DNA of 64,000 nucleotides from Shewanella cutis (GTDB lineage: Bacteria; Pseudomonadota; Gammaproteobacteria; Enterobacterales; Shewanellaceae), in the NCBI RefSeq assembly GCF_022410515.1, contig NZ_JACSDI010000001.1, positions 1,116,001-1,180,000 of the forward strand, in the 5' to 3' direction. A program made the position numbers and the translations under genes. Positions within the stretch are counted from its first letter, which is position 1. The number at the start of each line of letters is the position of its first letter. This document shows positions 56,435-64,000 of this stretch, in pieces. The notes under the pieces were generated by a model. It ran no database searches. It saw only the letters and a list, made by a program, of their open reading frames with translations, and was not told the origin of the DNA.

Positions 56435-58087
56435 ATGCGCCGCTCACTGATATTACTACTCGCCCTAAGCTTCCCACTGCTGATAAATGCCAAAGTATTC
56501 GCTGCAGATCCAGCCCCCGTCACGACCACTCAAACCACTTCGGTTTCAAACGAAACTGAAGCTGAATTAACGACGCTACAAACTGCCATTAAAGAAGATA
56601 TTGCGCGCTTAGCTCACTACCAAGGTGAATTGCGCACGATTGCTGAATATCGCATTCAAAATAAGTCCTTACAGTTACGCAATAAGATTAAAACACTTTT
56701 AGACAATGACAGTTACGACAAAGCCTTAATATTGCCCCTCGTTCAAGAGCAATTGCTTTTTAATCAGAAAATTAACGACTACTTTAATGATATCGTCAGC
56801 AAATTATCCAAGAAACTCGGTACACCGGATGATGAGGCAACCTTACTTGAGATCTCAAAGCGTGAACTCGACAAAGACAATAATTACAAGCAACGACTTG
56901 AGACCCTAGACTGGCTGAGTCAACTTGGCCAAGATGTGACGGCAGAAAAAACACAGCTCACCCAAATCCTGCTTAGCCGTGCAGATAACTTTGATAGCTT
57001 TGTCACTTATACCCAGCAACAATTACAAAATGCGGTGAATGACGCCACAAATGCGGGGAAAGATGTTACCTCAGCGCAAACCAGTCGTGTGCTACAACTA
57101 AAAGACCGTTTAGCGCAAAACAGCCTTAGCCTCAGCATAGATATCGAGCTACTTGATGCACTAGGGCAAAACACCGCCCTGCTGAAAAAGACCTTGTTTA
57201 GCATCTCCGGTGATATTACGCAGGATGTGTTAAGCATTGATGTGGCATCGAGCTTAATCGAGCAATGGCTAAATACCGCTAAAGATCAAGCTATTAACCA
57301 CGGACCTACCTTAGTCTTTAAATTATTTATCTTCTGTCTGCTCCTATTTGTCGCTAACCTTGTGGGTAAACTGGTGAAAAAGATAGTGAGTAATACAGTT
57401 AGCAATTCTAAGTTAAATTTCAGTAAGTTACTGCAAGACTTTTTTACATCACTCTCGGGTAAGGCTGTATTTACTATCGGTTTGCTGATTGCTTTATCCC
57501 AGCTTGGTATCGAACTAGGCCCCCTGCTGGCAGGTTTTGGTATTGCCGGTGTGATCATCGGTTTTGCCCTGCAAGACACCCTTTCCAACTTTGCTTCAGG
57601 CATGATGATTTTAATCTATCGCCCCTACGATGTCGGCGATTTGATTAATGCGGCGGGCGTGTCGGGGCGCGTTAGTCATATGAGCTTAGTCTCCACCACC
57701 ATTAAAACACTAGACAATCAAAGGCTTATCATTCCAAACAATAAGATTTGGGGCGACACCATTAACAATATTACCGCTGAGCATCAACGCCGAGTCGATA
57801 TGACGTTTAGTATCGGTTATGGCGATAATATTGAGCAGGCCGAAGCCGTACTGACATCAATTGTTGAGGCGCACCCTAAAGTGCAAAAAGTGCCAGCTCC
57901 ACTCATTAAGTTGCACGTGTTAGGAGACTCCTCGGTCGACTTTATCGTCCGTCCTTGGGCAAAACCTGAAGACTACTGGGATGTATATTGGGATATCACC
58001 CGCGAGGTAAAAATGCGCTTCGATGCCGAAGGTATCAGCATTCCCTTCCCGCAGCGCGATGTGCATATTTATCAAGCAAGCAAATAG
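56435..58087 (+). CDS. MscS-family mechanosensitive channel
   Basis: The product has a signal peptide (LILLLALSFPLLINAKVFA), a periplasmic coiled-coil region (about residues 30-270), membrane helices and the MscS pore domain (LLAGFGIAGVIIGFALQDTLSNFASGMMILIYRPYDVGD) followed by the beta domain. It releases solutes on hypo-osmotic shock. The ATG at 56435 has AAGG at good spacing; two codons upstream is another ATG with a poor ribosome site. It is the second MscS-type protein of the window, and only half as long as the first. Confidence 0.9.
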   Translation: MRRSLILLLALSFPLLINAKVFAADPAPVTTTQTTSVSNETEAELTTLQTAIKEDIARLAHYQGELRTIAEYRIQNKSLQLRNKIKTLLDNDSYDKALILPLVQEQLLFNQKINDYFNDIVSKLSKKLGTPDDEATLLEISKRELDKDNNYKQRLETLDWLSQLGQDVTAEKTQLTQILLSRADNFDSFVTYTQQQLQNAVNDATNAGKDVTSAQTSRVLQLKDRLAQNSLSLSIDIELLDALGQNTALLKKTLFSISGDITQDVLSIDVASSLIEQWLNTAKDQAINHGPTLVFKLFIFCLLLFVANLVGKLVKKIVSNTVSNSKLNFSKLLQDFFTSLSGKAVFTIGLLIALSQLGIELGPLLAGFGIAGVIIGFALQDTLSNFASGMMILIYRPYDVGDLINAAGVSGRVSHMSLVSTTIKTLDNQRLIIPNNKIWGDTINNITAEHQRRVDMTFSIGYGDNIEQAEAVLTSIVEAHPKVQKVPAPLIKLHVLGDSSVDFIVRPWAKPEDYWDVYWDITREVKMRFDAEGISIPFPQRDVHIYQASK

Positions 58088-58106
58088 CGCTAAGCTTGCC
58101 TAAACC

Positions 58107-58135
58107 AAAAGGCGTAATCCAAGATTGCGCCTTTT
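58107..58135 (+). terminator. Rho-independent terminator of the MscS gene
   Basis: The stem AAAAGGCGTAATC/GATTGCGCCTTTT (one G-U pair) with a three-base loop is followed by GTCATTTTTC, 19 bases past the stop. Confidence 0.75.
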
Positions 58136-58159
58136 GTCATTTTTCAATGAACTATAAAG

Positions 58160-59872
58160 TTAACCGAGTCCAATAATCTCACCATCGACATCGATATCTA
58201 TTTTTAAATAGCCAGGGGTTAATCCAAGCCCAGGCATTGTCATCACATTGCCCACAAGTGCCGTGATAAATCCAGCGCCCGCATTTAACACTAATTCACG
58301 CACTGGCACGATAAAACCTTGAGGGACACCTTTAAGCTGGGGGTCGTGACTGATCGATAAAGGGGTCTTTGCCATACACACGGGTAAATGCGCATAACCG
58401 AGCGCACTCAGCTCCTGTAATTGCAATTTTGCCACAGCAGATAAACTTATACCTGCTGCGCCATAGCCTAATTCTGCTAAGGTCGATAATTTAGCTTCCA
58501 ACCCCATATTATCGGGATACAGCAACTTAAACTCACTTGGTTGTTCACAGGCGCGTATTACAGTTTGCGCCAAAGCCATCGCTCCATCTTCACCTTGACT
58601 AAAAGCTTCACTGAGTTCGCAGCCAAATGCCGCTGTACCACGCACGGCTTCCATTAACCAGTTAAGCTCGGCGTCCGTATCGGTGGCAAAGCGATTGATA
58701 GCAACAACAACTGGTAGACCATATTGGGCCACATTTTTGATATGCCAATTTAAATTGGCAAAACCGGCTTCAAGACGTGCTTGGTCAGGCGCATTAATAT
58801 CTGCATCCGACGCTAAACCGCTATTGGCCTTAAGCGCCTTTAAGGTCGTCACCAATACTGCAGCACTTGGAATTAACCCCGACTGCCGCGCTTTGATATT
58901 ACAGAACTTTTCAAAACCCATATCGGAGCCGAACCCACCTTCGGTCACCACAAAATCGGCCAGTTTTAAGGCGATATCATCGGCAATGACTGACGAGTTA
59001 CCATGGGCGATATTCGCAAAGGGTCCCGCATGGATAAGACAAGGCGCGCCGTTTAAGGTTTGCATCAACGTAGGTTTTACCGCATCCGCCATAATCGCTG
59101 TCATGGCTCCAGCTACACCGAGTTCATCGGCGCTAACCGCCTCCCCCTGCCGATTAAGGGCTAACACTAGCTTGCCAATACGTACGCGCATATCCATCAG
59201 ATTACGGCTTAGTGCCAAAATGGCCATTAACTCAGAGGCGGCGGTAATATCAAATTTTGAGGTATAAGCAGGGCCATTGTTTTCCCCCAGCCCCACCTCT
59301 ATCTCCCGTAAACAACGATCGTTATGATCAACTACCCGGTGCCAGCGAATACCCTTGGGATCGATATCTAAGTAGCTTAAGCCAGATTGACGCTCAAATT
59401 CAGCCTTGCCTAAACGCATTTCATGGTAAAGCCGAGATGCAATCGCCGCGGCCCCGAGATTATGAGCGCTACTGACAGCATGAATATCACCCGTTAGATG
59501 CAAATTCAGCTCCTGCATAGGCACAACTTGGGCATAACCGCCCCCAGCAGCCCCACCTTTTACCCCAAATACAGGTCCCATACTGGGTTGGCGAATACAA
59601 GCACACACTTTATTGCCGAGCGCCTTGAGAGATTGCGTTAACCCAATGGTCGTCACGGTTTTACCTTCACCATGAGGCGTTGGCGTAACAGCGGTGACAA
59701 TAATCAATTTGCCCTTTGGTTGCGCGGCTAAGCGCTGCTGTACTTGCAGCTCCACCTTCGCCTTGGTATTACCAAATAGCTGCATCTCTTCGGGCAACAA
59801 CCCAAACTCGACGCCAAGTTGTGCGATATCTTTTAGAGGCGCGCGGCTTGAAATCTCCATATCGGTTAGCAT
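58160..59872 (-). CDS. fhs: Formate-tetrahydrofolate ligase
   Basis: The enzyme joins formate to tetrahydrofolate with ATP, giving 10-formyl-THF for one-carbon metabolism. It has the phosphate-binding loop [16 protein letters not shown] and the family stretches [23 protein letters not shown] and [20 protein letters not shown] chose the ATG at 59872, with GGGAG upstream; the product is then 570 residues. The open frame continues for 16 codons beyond. It stands alone. Confidence 0.96.
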   Translation of the reverse strand: MLTDMEISSRAPLKDIAQLGVEFGLLPEEMQLFGNTKAKVELQVQQRLAAQPKGKLIIVTAVTPTPHGEGKTVTTIGLTQSLKALGNKVCACIRQPSMGPVFGVKGGAAGGGYAQVVPMQELNLHLTGDIHAVSSAHNLGAAAIASRLYHEMRLGKAEFERQSGLSYLDIDPKGIRWHRVVDHNDRCLREIEVGLGENNGPAYTSKFDITAASELMAILALSRNLMDMRVRIGKLVLALNRQGEAVSADELGVAGAMTAIMADAVKPTLMQTLNGAPCLIHAGPFANIAHGNSSVIADDIALKLADFVVTEGGFGSDMGFEKFCNIKARQSGLIPSAAVLVTTLKALKANSGLASDADINAPDQARLEAGFANLNWHIKNVAQYGLPVVVAINRFATDTDAELNWLMEAVRGTAAFGCELSEAFSQGEDGAMALAQTVIRACEQPSEFKLLYPDNMGLEAKLSTLAELGYGAAGISLSAVAKLQLQELSALGYAHLPVCMAKTPLSISHDPQLKGVPQGFIVPVRELVLNAGAGFITALVGNVMTMPGLGLTPGYLKIDIDVDGEIIGLG

Positions 59873-60299
59873 GGGTAATATCTCCCTCGGGTTCTTTGGC
59901 TTACGAGCTTTGGTATACAAACGTTGATTTACGAAATGAGTATACGGAACAGGTTCACGAAAACAGTTAGCATCAGCGATGACTGATTGAATATGGCGGA
60001 TATTAGGTGATTCGCTTTAAGATATATACCCATCAAAAAGGTTAATGAGCGGTTCCTTAATCTGTATCAAATAAATCGGTCAAGGACATCTTCTAAAAAA
60101 GAATACAGATTCCTTAAAGAGAAACAGCATTGCCCTTTTGCTTCTTAAACGCTTTCAACAAGCTTAAAGCAAGCGCCTCTTAACTCATCGACAAGATAAA
60201 CTGCAATAGTTTGATATTTGTCCGCATTAACAGTGAACTGCAAATCTAAAGCCCACAAACAATAACGGCGCCTAAGGCGCCGTTATTTGTCATCAAAGT
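59873..60299. other. Gene-free 427-bp stretch upstream of fhs
   Basis: It contains the terminator of the MaoC-like gene (60261-60287) and presumably the fhs promoter. Nothing else was seen. Confidence 0.5.
60261..60287 (-). terminator. Rho-independent terminator of the MaoC-like gene
   Basis: The perfect 12-bp stem AATAACGGCGCC/GGCGCCGTTATT with a three-base loop is followed on the minus strand by GTTTG, 12 bases past the stop. Confidence 0.8.
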
Positions 60300-61163
60300 T
60301 TAAAGCTGCACTTCACCGCTAAGATGCGGTCTACGGCCTTTGCTGTCTCTAAGCTCAAACACCCATTTATCTTCGGTTTTTTCATAACCAAATCCCACTT
60401 CTGCAGGCATTAGCAGCGGCAACTTAAAAGCCACATCAACCACAAATGGGCGCTCACCAATTTCTGGCATTAATTCCGCTAAGCAGCGCGCTTTGGACCA
60501 CATGCCATGGGCAAGCACACGGTCAAAGCCGAAGCGTTTCGACAGCATAGGATGCAAGTGGATCAGGTTATAGTCACCAGATGCTTTAGCATAACGACGG
60601 CCTAAATCCTCTCCCAATTCCCAAGATTGCGGTGAATCCCACGCCATTTCGAGTGCTTTCGGGGGACGCACTCGGCGGCCAGCGGTTTCGATACGATACA
60701 AATAAGTTGAGAGCGACTCCCACACCAGCTCTTCACCCACAAAGGCTTTAGAAACAAATTCAAACTCTAAGCCAGAGTCAGTTTCACGGCTGGTGGTTAA
60801 CGCACATTCGAGGGAAAAAACTTCATCCACCGCTGCGGGACGATAGACTTGAATCCGGTTCTTTAAATGGATCATTCCAAGCAGTGGGAAAGTAATACCA
60901 TCGTGGGTAAAAATCACCGCATGTAAGCGAAACGCCATCACATACAGGTAAGTTGGCGGCAACAATTTACCATCGAAATCAAAGCCACACACTTGAGCAT
61001 ATTGGCTAACATTTGCCTCGGACACTTTCACATTAGGCGCCGTCACCTTGATATAAGGCAGCGGCTGTTGATCCCAACCGGGTTTATGACCAAAGAAAAT
61101 CTTGCGATAAAGAGAAAACAGCGACGGCATCGCGTTCAATTCAACACAATATGCATTATTCAA
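60300..61163 (-). CDS. MaoC-like hot-dog domain dehydratase
   Basis: The 287-residue protein has a hot-dog fold of two halves; the C-terminal half has YAKASGDYNLIHLHPMLSKRFGFDRVLAHGMWSKA, the MaoC hydratase signature with catalytic Asp and His. It acts on enoyl-CoA or acyl substrates; the pathway cannot be told. The start is TTG with AAAGG upstream (ATG at 61130 is the alternative). It is a single gene with its own terminator. Confidence 0.82.
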   Translation of the reverse strand: MNNAYCVELNAMPSLFSLYRKIFFGHKPGWDQQPLPYIKVTAPNVKVSEANVSQYAQVCGFDFDGKLLPPTYLYVMAFRLHAVIFTHDGITFPLLGMIHLKNRIQVYRPAAVDEVFSLECALTTSRETDSGLEFEFVSKAFVGEELVWESLSTYLYRIETAGRRVRPPKALEMAWDSPQSWELGEDLGRRYAKASGDYNLIHLHPMLSKRFGFDRVLAHGMWSKARCLAELMPEIGERPFVVDVAFKLPLLMPAEVGFGYEKTEDKWVFELRDSKGRRPHLSGEVQL

Positions 61164-61525
61164 GTCTGAGTACCTTTTAATTAACTATCCCTATGCACGG
61201 ATAACCAGAAATACCCCGTACAGATGTATAACATCTTGAAAATCAAAAAACTCACGAGTGTAAAACAGGCAAAACTGCGCCTAAAAAGGGCTGATGCTGA
61301 CTCTCCGAATGGACAACTAAAGAATCAGGTTTATCGAAAACAGCTCGATTATACCCCAGAGGATTGAGTTCTGGATATCCCTAAGTAATGCTGGCTCTCT
61401 GACATCTTTAAAAATCAATACGTTAAAAAATCATCGGCAGCAACCATGATGACTGACACGCGAAAAGTGCGAAAATATGACGCCTGTGCCACACTATTGC
61501 CCCCAGTCTTTAACTTAGTTAGCCC
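61164..61525. other. Gene-free 362-bp divergent region between the MaoC-like gene and cmoM
   Basis: No ORF or strong promoter was seen; it presumably carries the promoters of both divergent genes. Confidence 0.5.
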
Positions 61526-62308
61526 GTGCAAGATAAAAATTTCGATAAACTCGCGCAAAAATTTGCGAAGAACATTTATGGCACCCCTAAAGGTGAAATC
61601 CGTGCCGCCGTACTCTGGCGCGATCTGGCTCCCGCATTGGCACAATTTGGCGATAAAAAGCTACGGATTTTAGATGCCGGCGGCGGTTTTGGTTACTTCA
61701 GCCAAAAGCTAGCACGTCTTGGCCATGAGGTCGTACTCTGCGATATTTCTGCCGAGATGCTCGCCCAAGCGAAAGAGCAAATCGATGCCAGCGATATGCC
61801 ATTAGCAATCCGCTTAGTCCATGCGCCTATCCAAGCCCTATCGATTACTGAGCACGGTATGTTCGATCTCATCCTCTGCCATGCCGTGGTTGAATGGCTA
61901 GCCGATGCCAAAACCACTATGGAAGGCTTATTGACAATGCTAAAACCTAATGGGCTGTTTTCGCTGATGTTTTACAATAAAGAAGCGATGCGGTTCCATG
62001 CCTTAGTGTCGGGTAATTTCGACTATGTTGCCGCAGATCTCAAAGTGAAGAAAAAAGTGCGACTGACACCTACACATCCGCTGTATATTCATGAAGTTAA
62101 GCTGTGGTTTGCCCAGTGGCAAATGGCTTTGCTGAGAGAATCAGGTGTACGGGTGATCCACGATTACTTGAAGAAACAGCAAGCGGCGGATTTTGACTAT
62201 CAAAAACTGCTCAGTATGGAACTCGAATATTCACAACGCGAGCCCTATATTTCACTCGGCCGTTATGTGCATTTTCTGGGACAAAATACCGCAACGCCCT
62301 CTGAATAA
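61526..62308 (+). CDS. cmoM: tRNA 5-carboxymethoxyuridine methyltransferase
   Basis: The 260-residue SAM enzyme begins MQDKNFDKLAQKFAKNIYGTPKGEIRAAVLW, very close to E. coli CmoM, with SAM motif ILDAGGGFGYFSQKLARLGHEVVLCDIS. It makes mcmo5U34 in tRNAs. The start is GTG. It is a single gene with a hairpin downstream. Confidence 0.95.
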   Translation: MQDKNFDKLAQKFAKNIYGTPKGEIRAAVLWRDLAPALAQFGDKKLRILDAGGGFGYFSQKLARLGHEVVLCDISAEMLAQAKEQIDASDMPLAIRLVHAPIQALSITEHGMFDLILCHAVVEWLADAKTTMEGLLTMLKPNGLFSLMFYNKEAMRFHALVSGNFDYVAADLKVKKKVRLTPTHPLYIHEVKLWFAQWQMALLRESGVRVIHDYLKKQQAADFDYQKLLSMELEYSQREPYISLGRYVHFLGQNTATPSE

Positions 62309-62342
62309 ACGCCTATCTTCGCAATCAATAATGAACAATCAA

Positions 62343-62368
62343 TAAAGGACGCCCTCGAGCGTCCTTTA
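62343..62368 (+). terminator. Probable Rho-independent terminator of cmoM
   Basis: The stem TAAAGGACGC/GCGTCCTTTA with a six-base loop is 35 bases past the cmoM stop; a weak T-run (CATTTAA) follows. Confidence 0.55.
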
Positions 62369-62459
62369 CATTTAACCCTGCACGCAAAAAAATAACCCAT
62401 TGAAATAATAGACATTTAAGTCACAAACTGGACCTAAGCCTTGAAACTAGCCCTTAAAC

Positions 62460-63356
62460 TCAATCACAGCGCGTCTGCCAACAAGCGGTCACTGTCGCGC
62501 CCTGCTGCTTGAGGAGTTGCACCACACTCTTATCGCCAACCACATGGCCAGCCCCCACCACCACAAATAAAGGCTCGTTAGCGGTTTCTGACCCCATAAG
62601 CTTTATCATGCCATCGGCCATCACTTTATTACGCTGCCACAGAATTTTATCCAGCATCAGGAGATCCCCCTCACCACCCAGTTGTTCTTGCATCAGGGTA
62701 TCTAGTGCGGCTTCATTACCAGAGCGCCACGCATCAACCAGTGAGAGTAATTCAGCATCCGATGCTTCAATGGCTTCGCGCACCATAGCCCACTGAACTT
62801 GACTGTCGAAAGAAGCGAGCAATTTAAACTGCGACTCGGCCGTCTCTAACTCATAAACCGGTTTACCCCCGCGGCTAAGCAACTGCATATCGACACCATA
62901 GTCAGTGCTAAAACCTAAACCATTGTAGCGTAATAGATTAAGTTGAGCGGCCTGCAACCAAGGTGCAAAGGCTTGAATCGACTGACATAAACTCGCTTTA
63001 CCCTCACAATATTGGCTCATTGTCGCCACCGTTTGTGTATCTCTACTTTGCCAATCAAGCCCTTGTGCTGAATTTGCCCCGCCGTATTTTTGCAGTAAGG
63101 CACGACTATCGACTTTATTCATATCGATTTCAACGACAAGCCCTTTGGATTGGGTAAACGCCGCTTCGACTTGCGCGGGCATAGGATAAAAATCGGCACG
63201 ACCAATATGGATAGAGCCCAACAGATAAGCGGATTTATCCTGCCATTGCACGCGATAAAACGGCGGTTTATCCGAAGGTGCAGCTAAAGTTGTCCCACTT
63301 GCAAACAAAGTGACACTTAAGAGTGCCAGTAATAGTCGCCATCGACTTGTTGCCAT
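62460..63356 (-). CDS. TraB/GumN family protein
   Basis: The 298-residue exported protein has a signal peptide (MATSRWRLLLALLSVTLFASGTTLA), the LLGSIHIG motif and VVGAGHVVGD, the two GxxH motifs of the TraB/GumN (TIKI-like) fold. Members act as metal-dependent proteases in eukaryotes; in bacteria the function is unknown. It should lie in the periplasm. AAAGGAT precedes the ATG. Confidence 0.87.
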   Translation of the reverse strand: MATSRWRLLLALLSVTLFASGTTLAAPSDKPPFYRVQWQDKSAYLLGSIHIGRADFYPMPAQVEAAFTQSKGLVVEIDMNKVDSRALLQKYGGANSAQGLDWQSRDTQTVATMSQYCEGKASLCQSIQAFAPWLQAAQLNLLRYNGLGFSTDYGVDMQLLSRGGKPVYELETAESQFKLLASFDSQVQWAMVREAIEASDAELLSLVDAWRSGNEAALDTLMQEQLGGEGDLLMLDKILWQRNKVMADGMIKLMGSETANEPLFVVVGAGHVVGDKSVVQLLKQQGATVTACWQTRCD

Positions 63357-63404
63357 ATCCTTTGCCCCTTATAATTCCTGCAAATTTTGCAATGAGACGC
63401 TGTT

Positions 63405-63713
63405 ATGCCACAGACAAAGGTTATAGAGCAACTGAAAGAAAATCTTCAAATCGCCTATCGCCAAGCCATCGATGCTGACGCTAAGTTAGATGAATTGAAA
63501 AAAGCAGGCCATGGGAAATTCACTCATATCTTCACCGCCGAGCAAGGATTTGTGGTTTCAAGCAATCGCTTTTTGCCCTATGTGCAAGAACTGGTGGATG
63601 ACCTAACTAAGCTGCAGCAACACACTCGCCTTGATCCGGTGGCACTCGAAACCTTAGTGCGCCAACTGGCGACACTGTTACAAACACTGCACGCCTTTAA
63701 AAAGCAGAGCTAA
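63405..63713 (+). CDS. Hypothetical helical protein
   Basis: I do not recognise this 102-residue protein. It is helical and soluble, with no signal peptide. Its middle (HIFTAEQGFVVSSNRFLPYVQELVDDL) gives a faint resemblance to PriC-type primosomal proteins (about 175 residues in E. coli), but it is shorter and the match is not secure. It is divergent from the TraB/GumN gene and has its own hairpin downstream. Confidence 0.65.
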   Translation: MPQTKVIEQLKENLQIAYRQAIDADAKLDELKKAGHGKFTHIFTAEQGFVVSSNRFLPYVQELVDDLTKLQQHTRLDPVALETLVRQLATLLQTLHAFKKQS

Positions 63714-63719
63714 TTCAAT

Positions 63720-63750
63720 AAACGCTGAAATATCATTTAGTTCAGCGTTT
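63720..63750 (+). terminator. Rho-independent terminator of the helical-protein gene
   Basis: The perfect 10-bp stem AAACGCTGAA/TTCAGCGTTT with an 11-base loop is followed by CCCCTTATTTT. The T-run is preceded by C's, so termination may be moderate. Confidence 0.6.
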
Positions 63751-63789
63751 CCCCTTATTTTCCACAGGGCACATTTTTAGCCAATAAAA

Positions 63790-63818
63790 CTGTCATCATT
63801 TTGTCATTTCTAAGTCAT
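63790..63818 (+). promoter_or_regulatory. PhoB-type box, three 11-bp-spaced repeats
   Basis: CTGTCAT (63790-63796), TTGTCAT (63801-63807) and AAGTCAT (63812-63818) lie at exact 11-bp intervals with 4-base gaps, as in the tandem Pho-box arrays of E. coli (CTGTCAT with 11-bp period). A TAGACT -10 candidate (63818-63823) follows, and the EAL start is 35 bases beyond the last repeat. Confidence 0.6.
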
Positions 63819-63852
63819 AGACTCCGCAAACATTGTCGTGGGGGCTGAAGTA

Positions 63853-64000
63853 ATGACGAGTTTAGATCTGGCAAAAGAGCTTGATAAGATAATCATAAAG
63901 GGGGCAATCAGCCCGCTTTTTCAGCCCATTTTCAATATATTGGAACATAAGATCCACGGGTTTGAGGCGCTCAGTCGTGGGCCAGAACATAGCCCGCTCT
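63853..64000 (+). CDS. EAL-domain protein (partial, cut by window edge)
   Basis: The first 49 codons read MTSLDLAKELDKIIIKGAIS, then the FQPIF and GFEALSRGP motifs that open an EAL (c-di-GMP phosphodiesterase) domain. The EAL signature Glu-Ala-Leu is intact, so it may be an active phosphodiesterase, but the rest lies outside the window. GGGGG precedes the ATG at 63853. A PhoB-type box is just upstream. Confidence 0.8.
   Translation, partial: MTSLDLAKELDKIIIKGAISPLFQPIFNILEHKIHGFEALSRGPEHSPL

Noticed and set aside
58683..59267. 194-codon plus-strand ORF
   Set aside because: It lies inside fhs on the other strand; fhs is clearly the real gene.
1..64000. Phage, CRISPR, integron or toxin-antitoxin island
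   Set aside because: No clustered direct repeats, integrase, transposase or paired small toxin/antitoxin genes were seen; the tRNA genes have no flanking integrase or attachment repeats.

Overview
The window is a chromosomal stretch of a gammaproteobacterium, most probably a Shewanella of the oneidensis/MR-4/ANA-3 type. The gene order pabA-sspB-sspA-petCBA, hflCK-hflX-hfq-miaA-mutL-amiB-tsaE-nnr, orn/rsgA-psd-mscM, and the many PAS/GGDEF/EAL/chemotaxis proteins point there, as does codon use with moderate GC. The genus is inferred from recognised protein families and synteny; no database search was made. No phage, integron, CRISPR array or complete insertion sequence is visible.

Layout. 1-1043: an HDOD-domain protein cut by the window edge. 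1231-8276: an S9 peptidase lipoprotein, pabA, the stringent-starvation pair sspAB and the cytochrome bc1 operon petABC, all on the minus strand. 8638-18679: the minus-strand nnr-tsaE-amiB-mutL-miaA-hfq-hflX-hflK-hflC cluster (cell-wall splitting, tRNA modification, mismatch repair, RNA chaperone, membrane-protease control). 18943-20337: a small helical-bundle protein and four identical tandem tRNA-Gly(GCC) genes behind a stringent-type promoter. 20368-27953: orn on the minus strand, and rsgA-psd-EamA transporter-mscM-glycerophosphodiesterase on the plus strand. 27977-37296: mixed metabolic and signalling genes (DUF3392, a hydroxyacid dehydrogenase, a PAS chemoreceptor, bfd, tpm, a Cys-rich protein, a eukaryotic-type kinase, a zinc metalloprotease). 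37426-46091: a 1236-residue hybrid histidine kinase, a PIN-PhoH ATPase and rapA. 46321-52028: a DUF3530-like protein, a crotonase, a REC-CheC/PAS-GGDEF pair, rraB and plsC. 52172-55400: a zinc-uptake operon (small metal-binding protein, outer-membrane protein, ZnuA, ZnuB) with no ATPase gene. 55656-63713: small membrane proteins, an MscS channel, fhs, a MaoC-like protein, cmoM, a TraB/GumN protein and a helical protein. From 63853: an EAL protein cut by the window edge.

Most of the window is housekeeping. The less ordinary signals are regulatory or in accessory genes: a triple 11-bp-spaced PhoB-like repeat before the EAL gene; an exact FNR/EtrA-type box between the kinase and the Cys-rich protein, and a near copy before the REC-CheC/GGDEF pair; a Fur-type box inside the bfd promoter; the ATPase-less zinc operon with a palindrome upstream; an unusual kinase with a long uncharacterised C-terminal half; and terminator-like hairpins in gene-free stretches that could belong to small RNAs.

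CDS starts were moved from the longest ORF to a downstream codon where a Shine-Dalgarno sequence, signal peptide or family alignment favoured it (mutL, nnr, bfd, plsC, znuA, fhs and others). Regulatory sites are pattern matches made by eye and are predictions.
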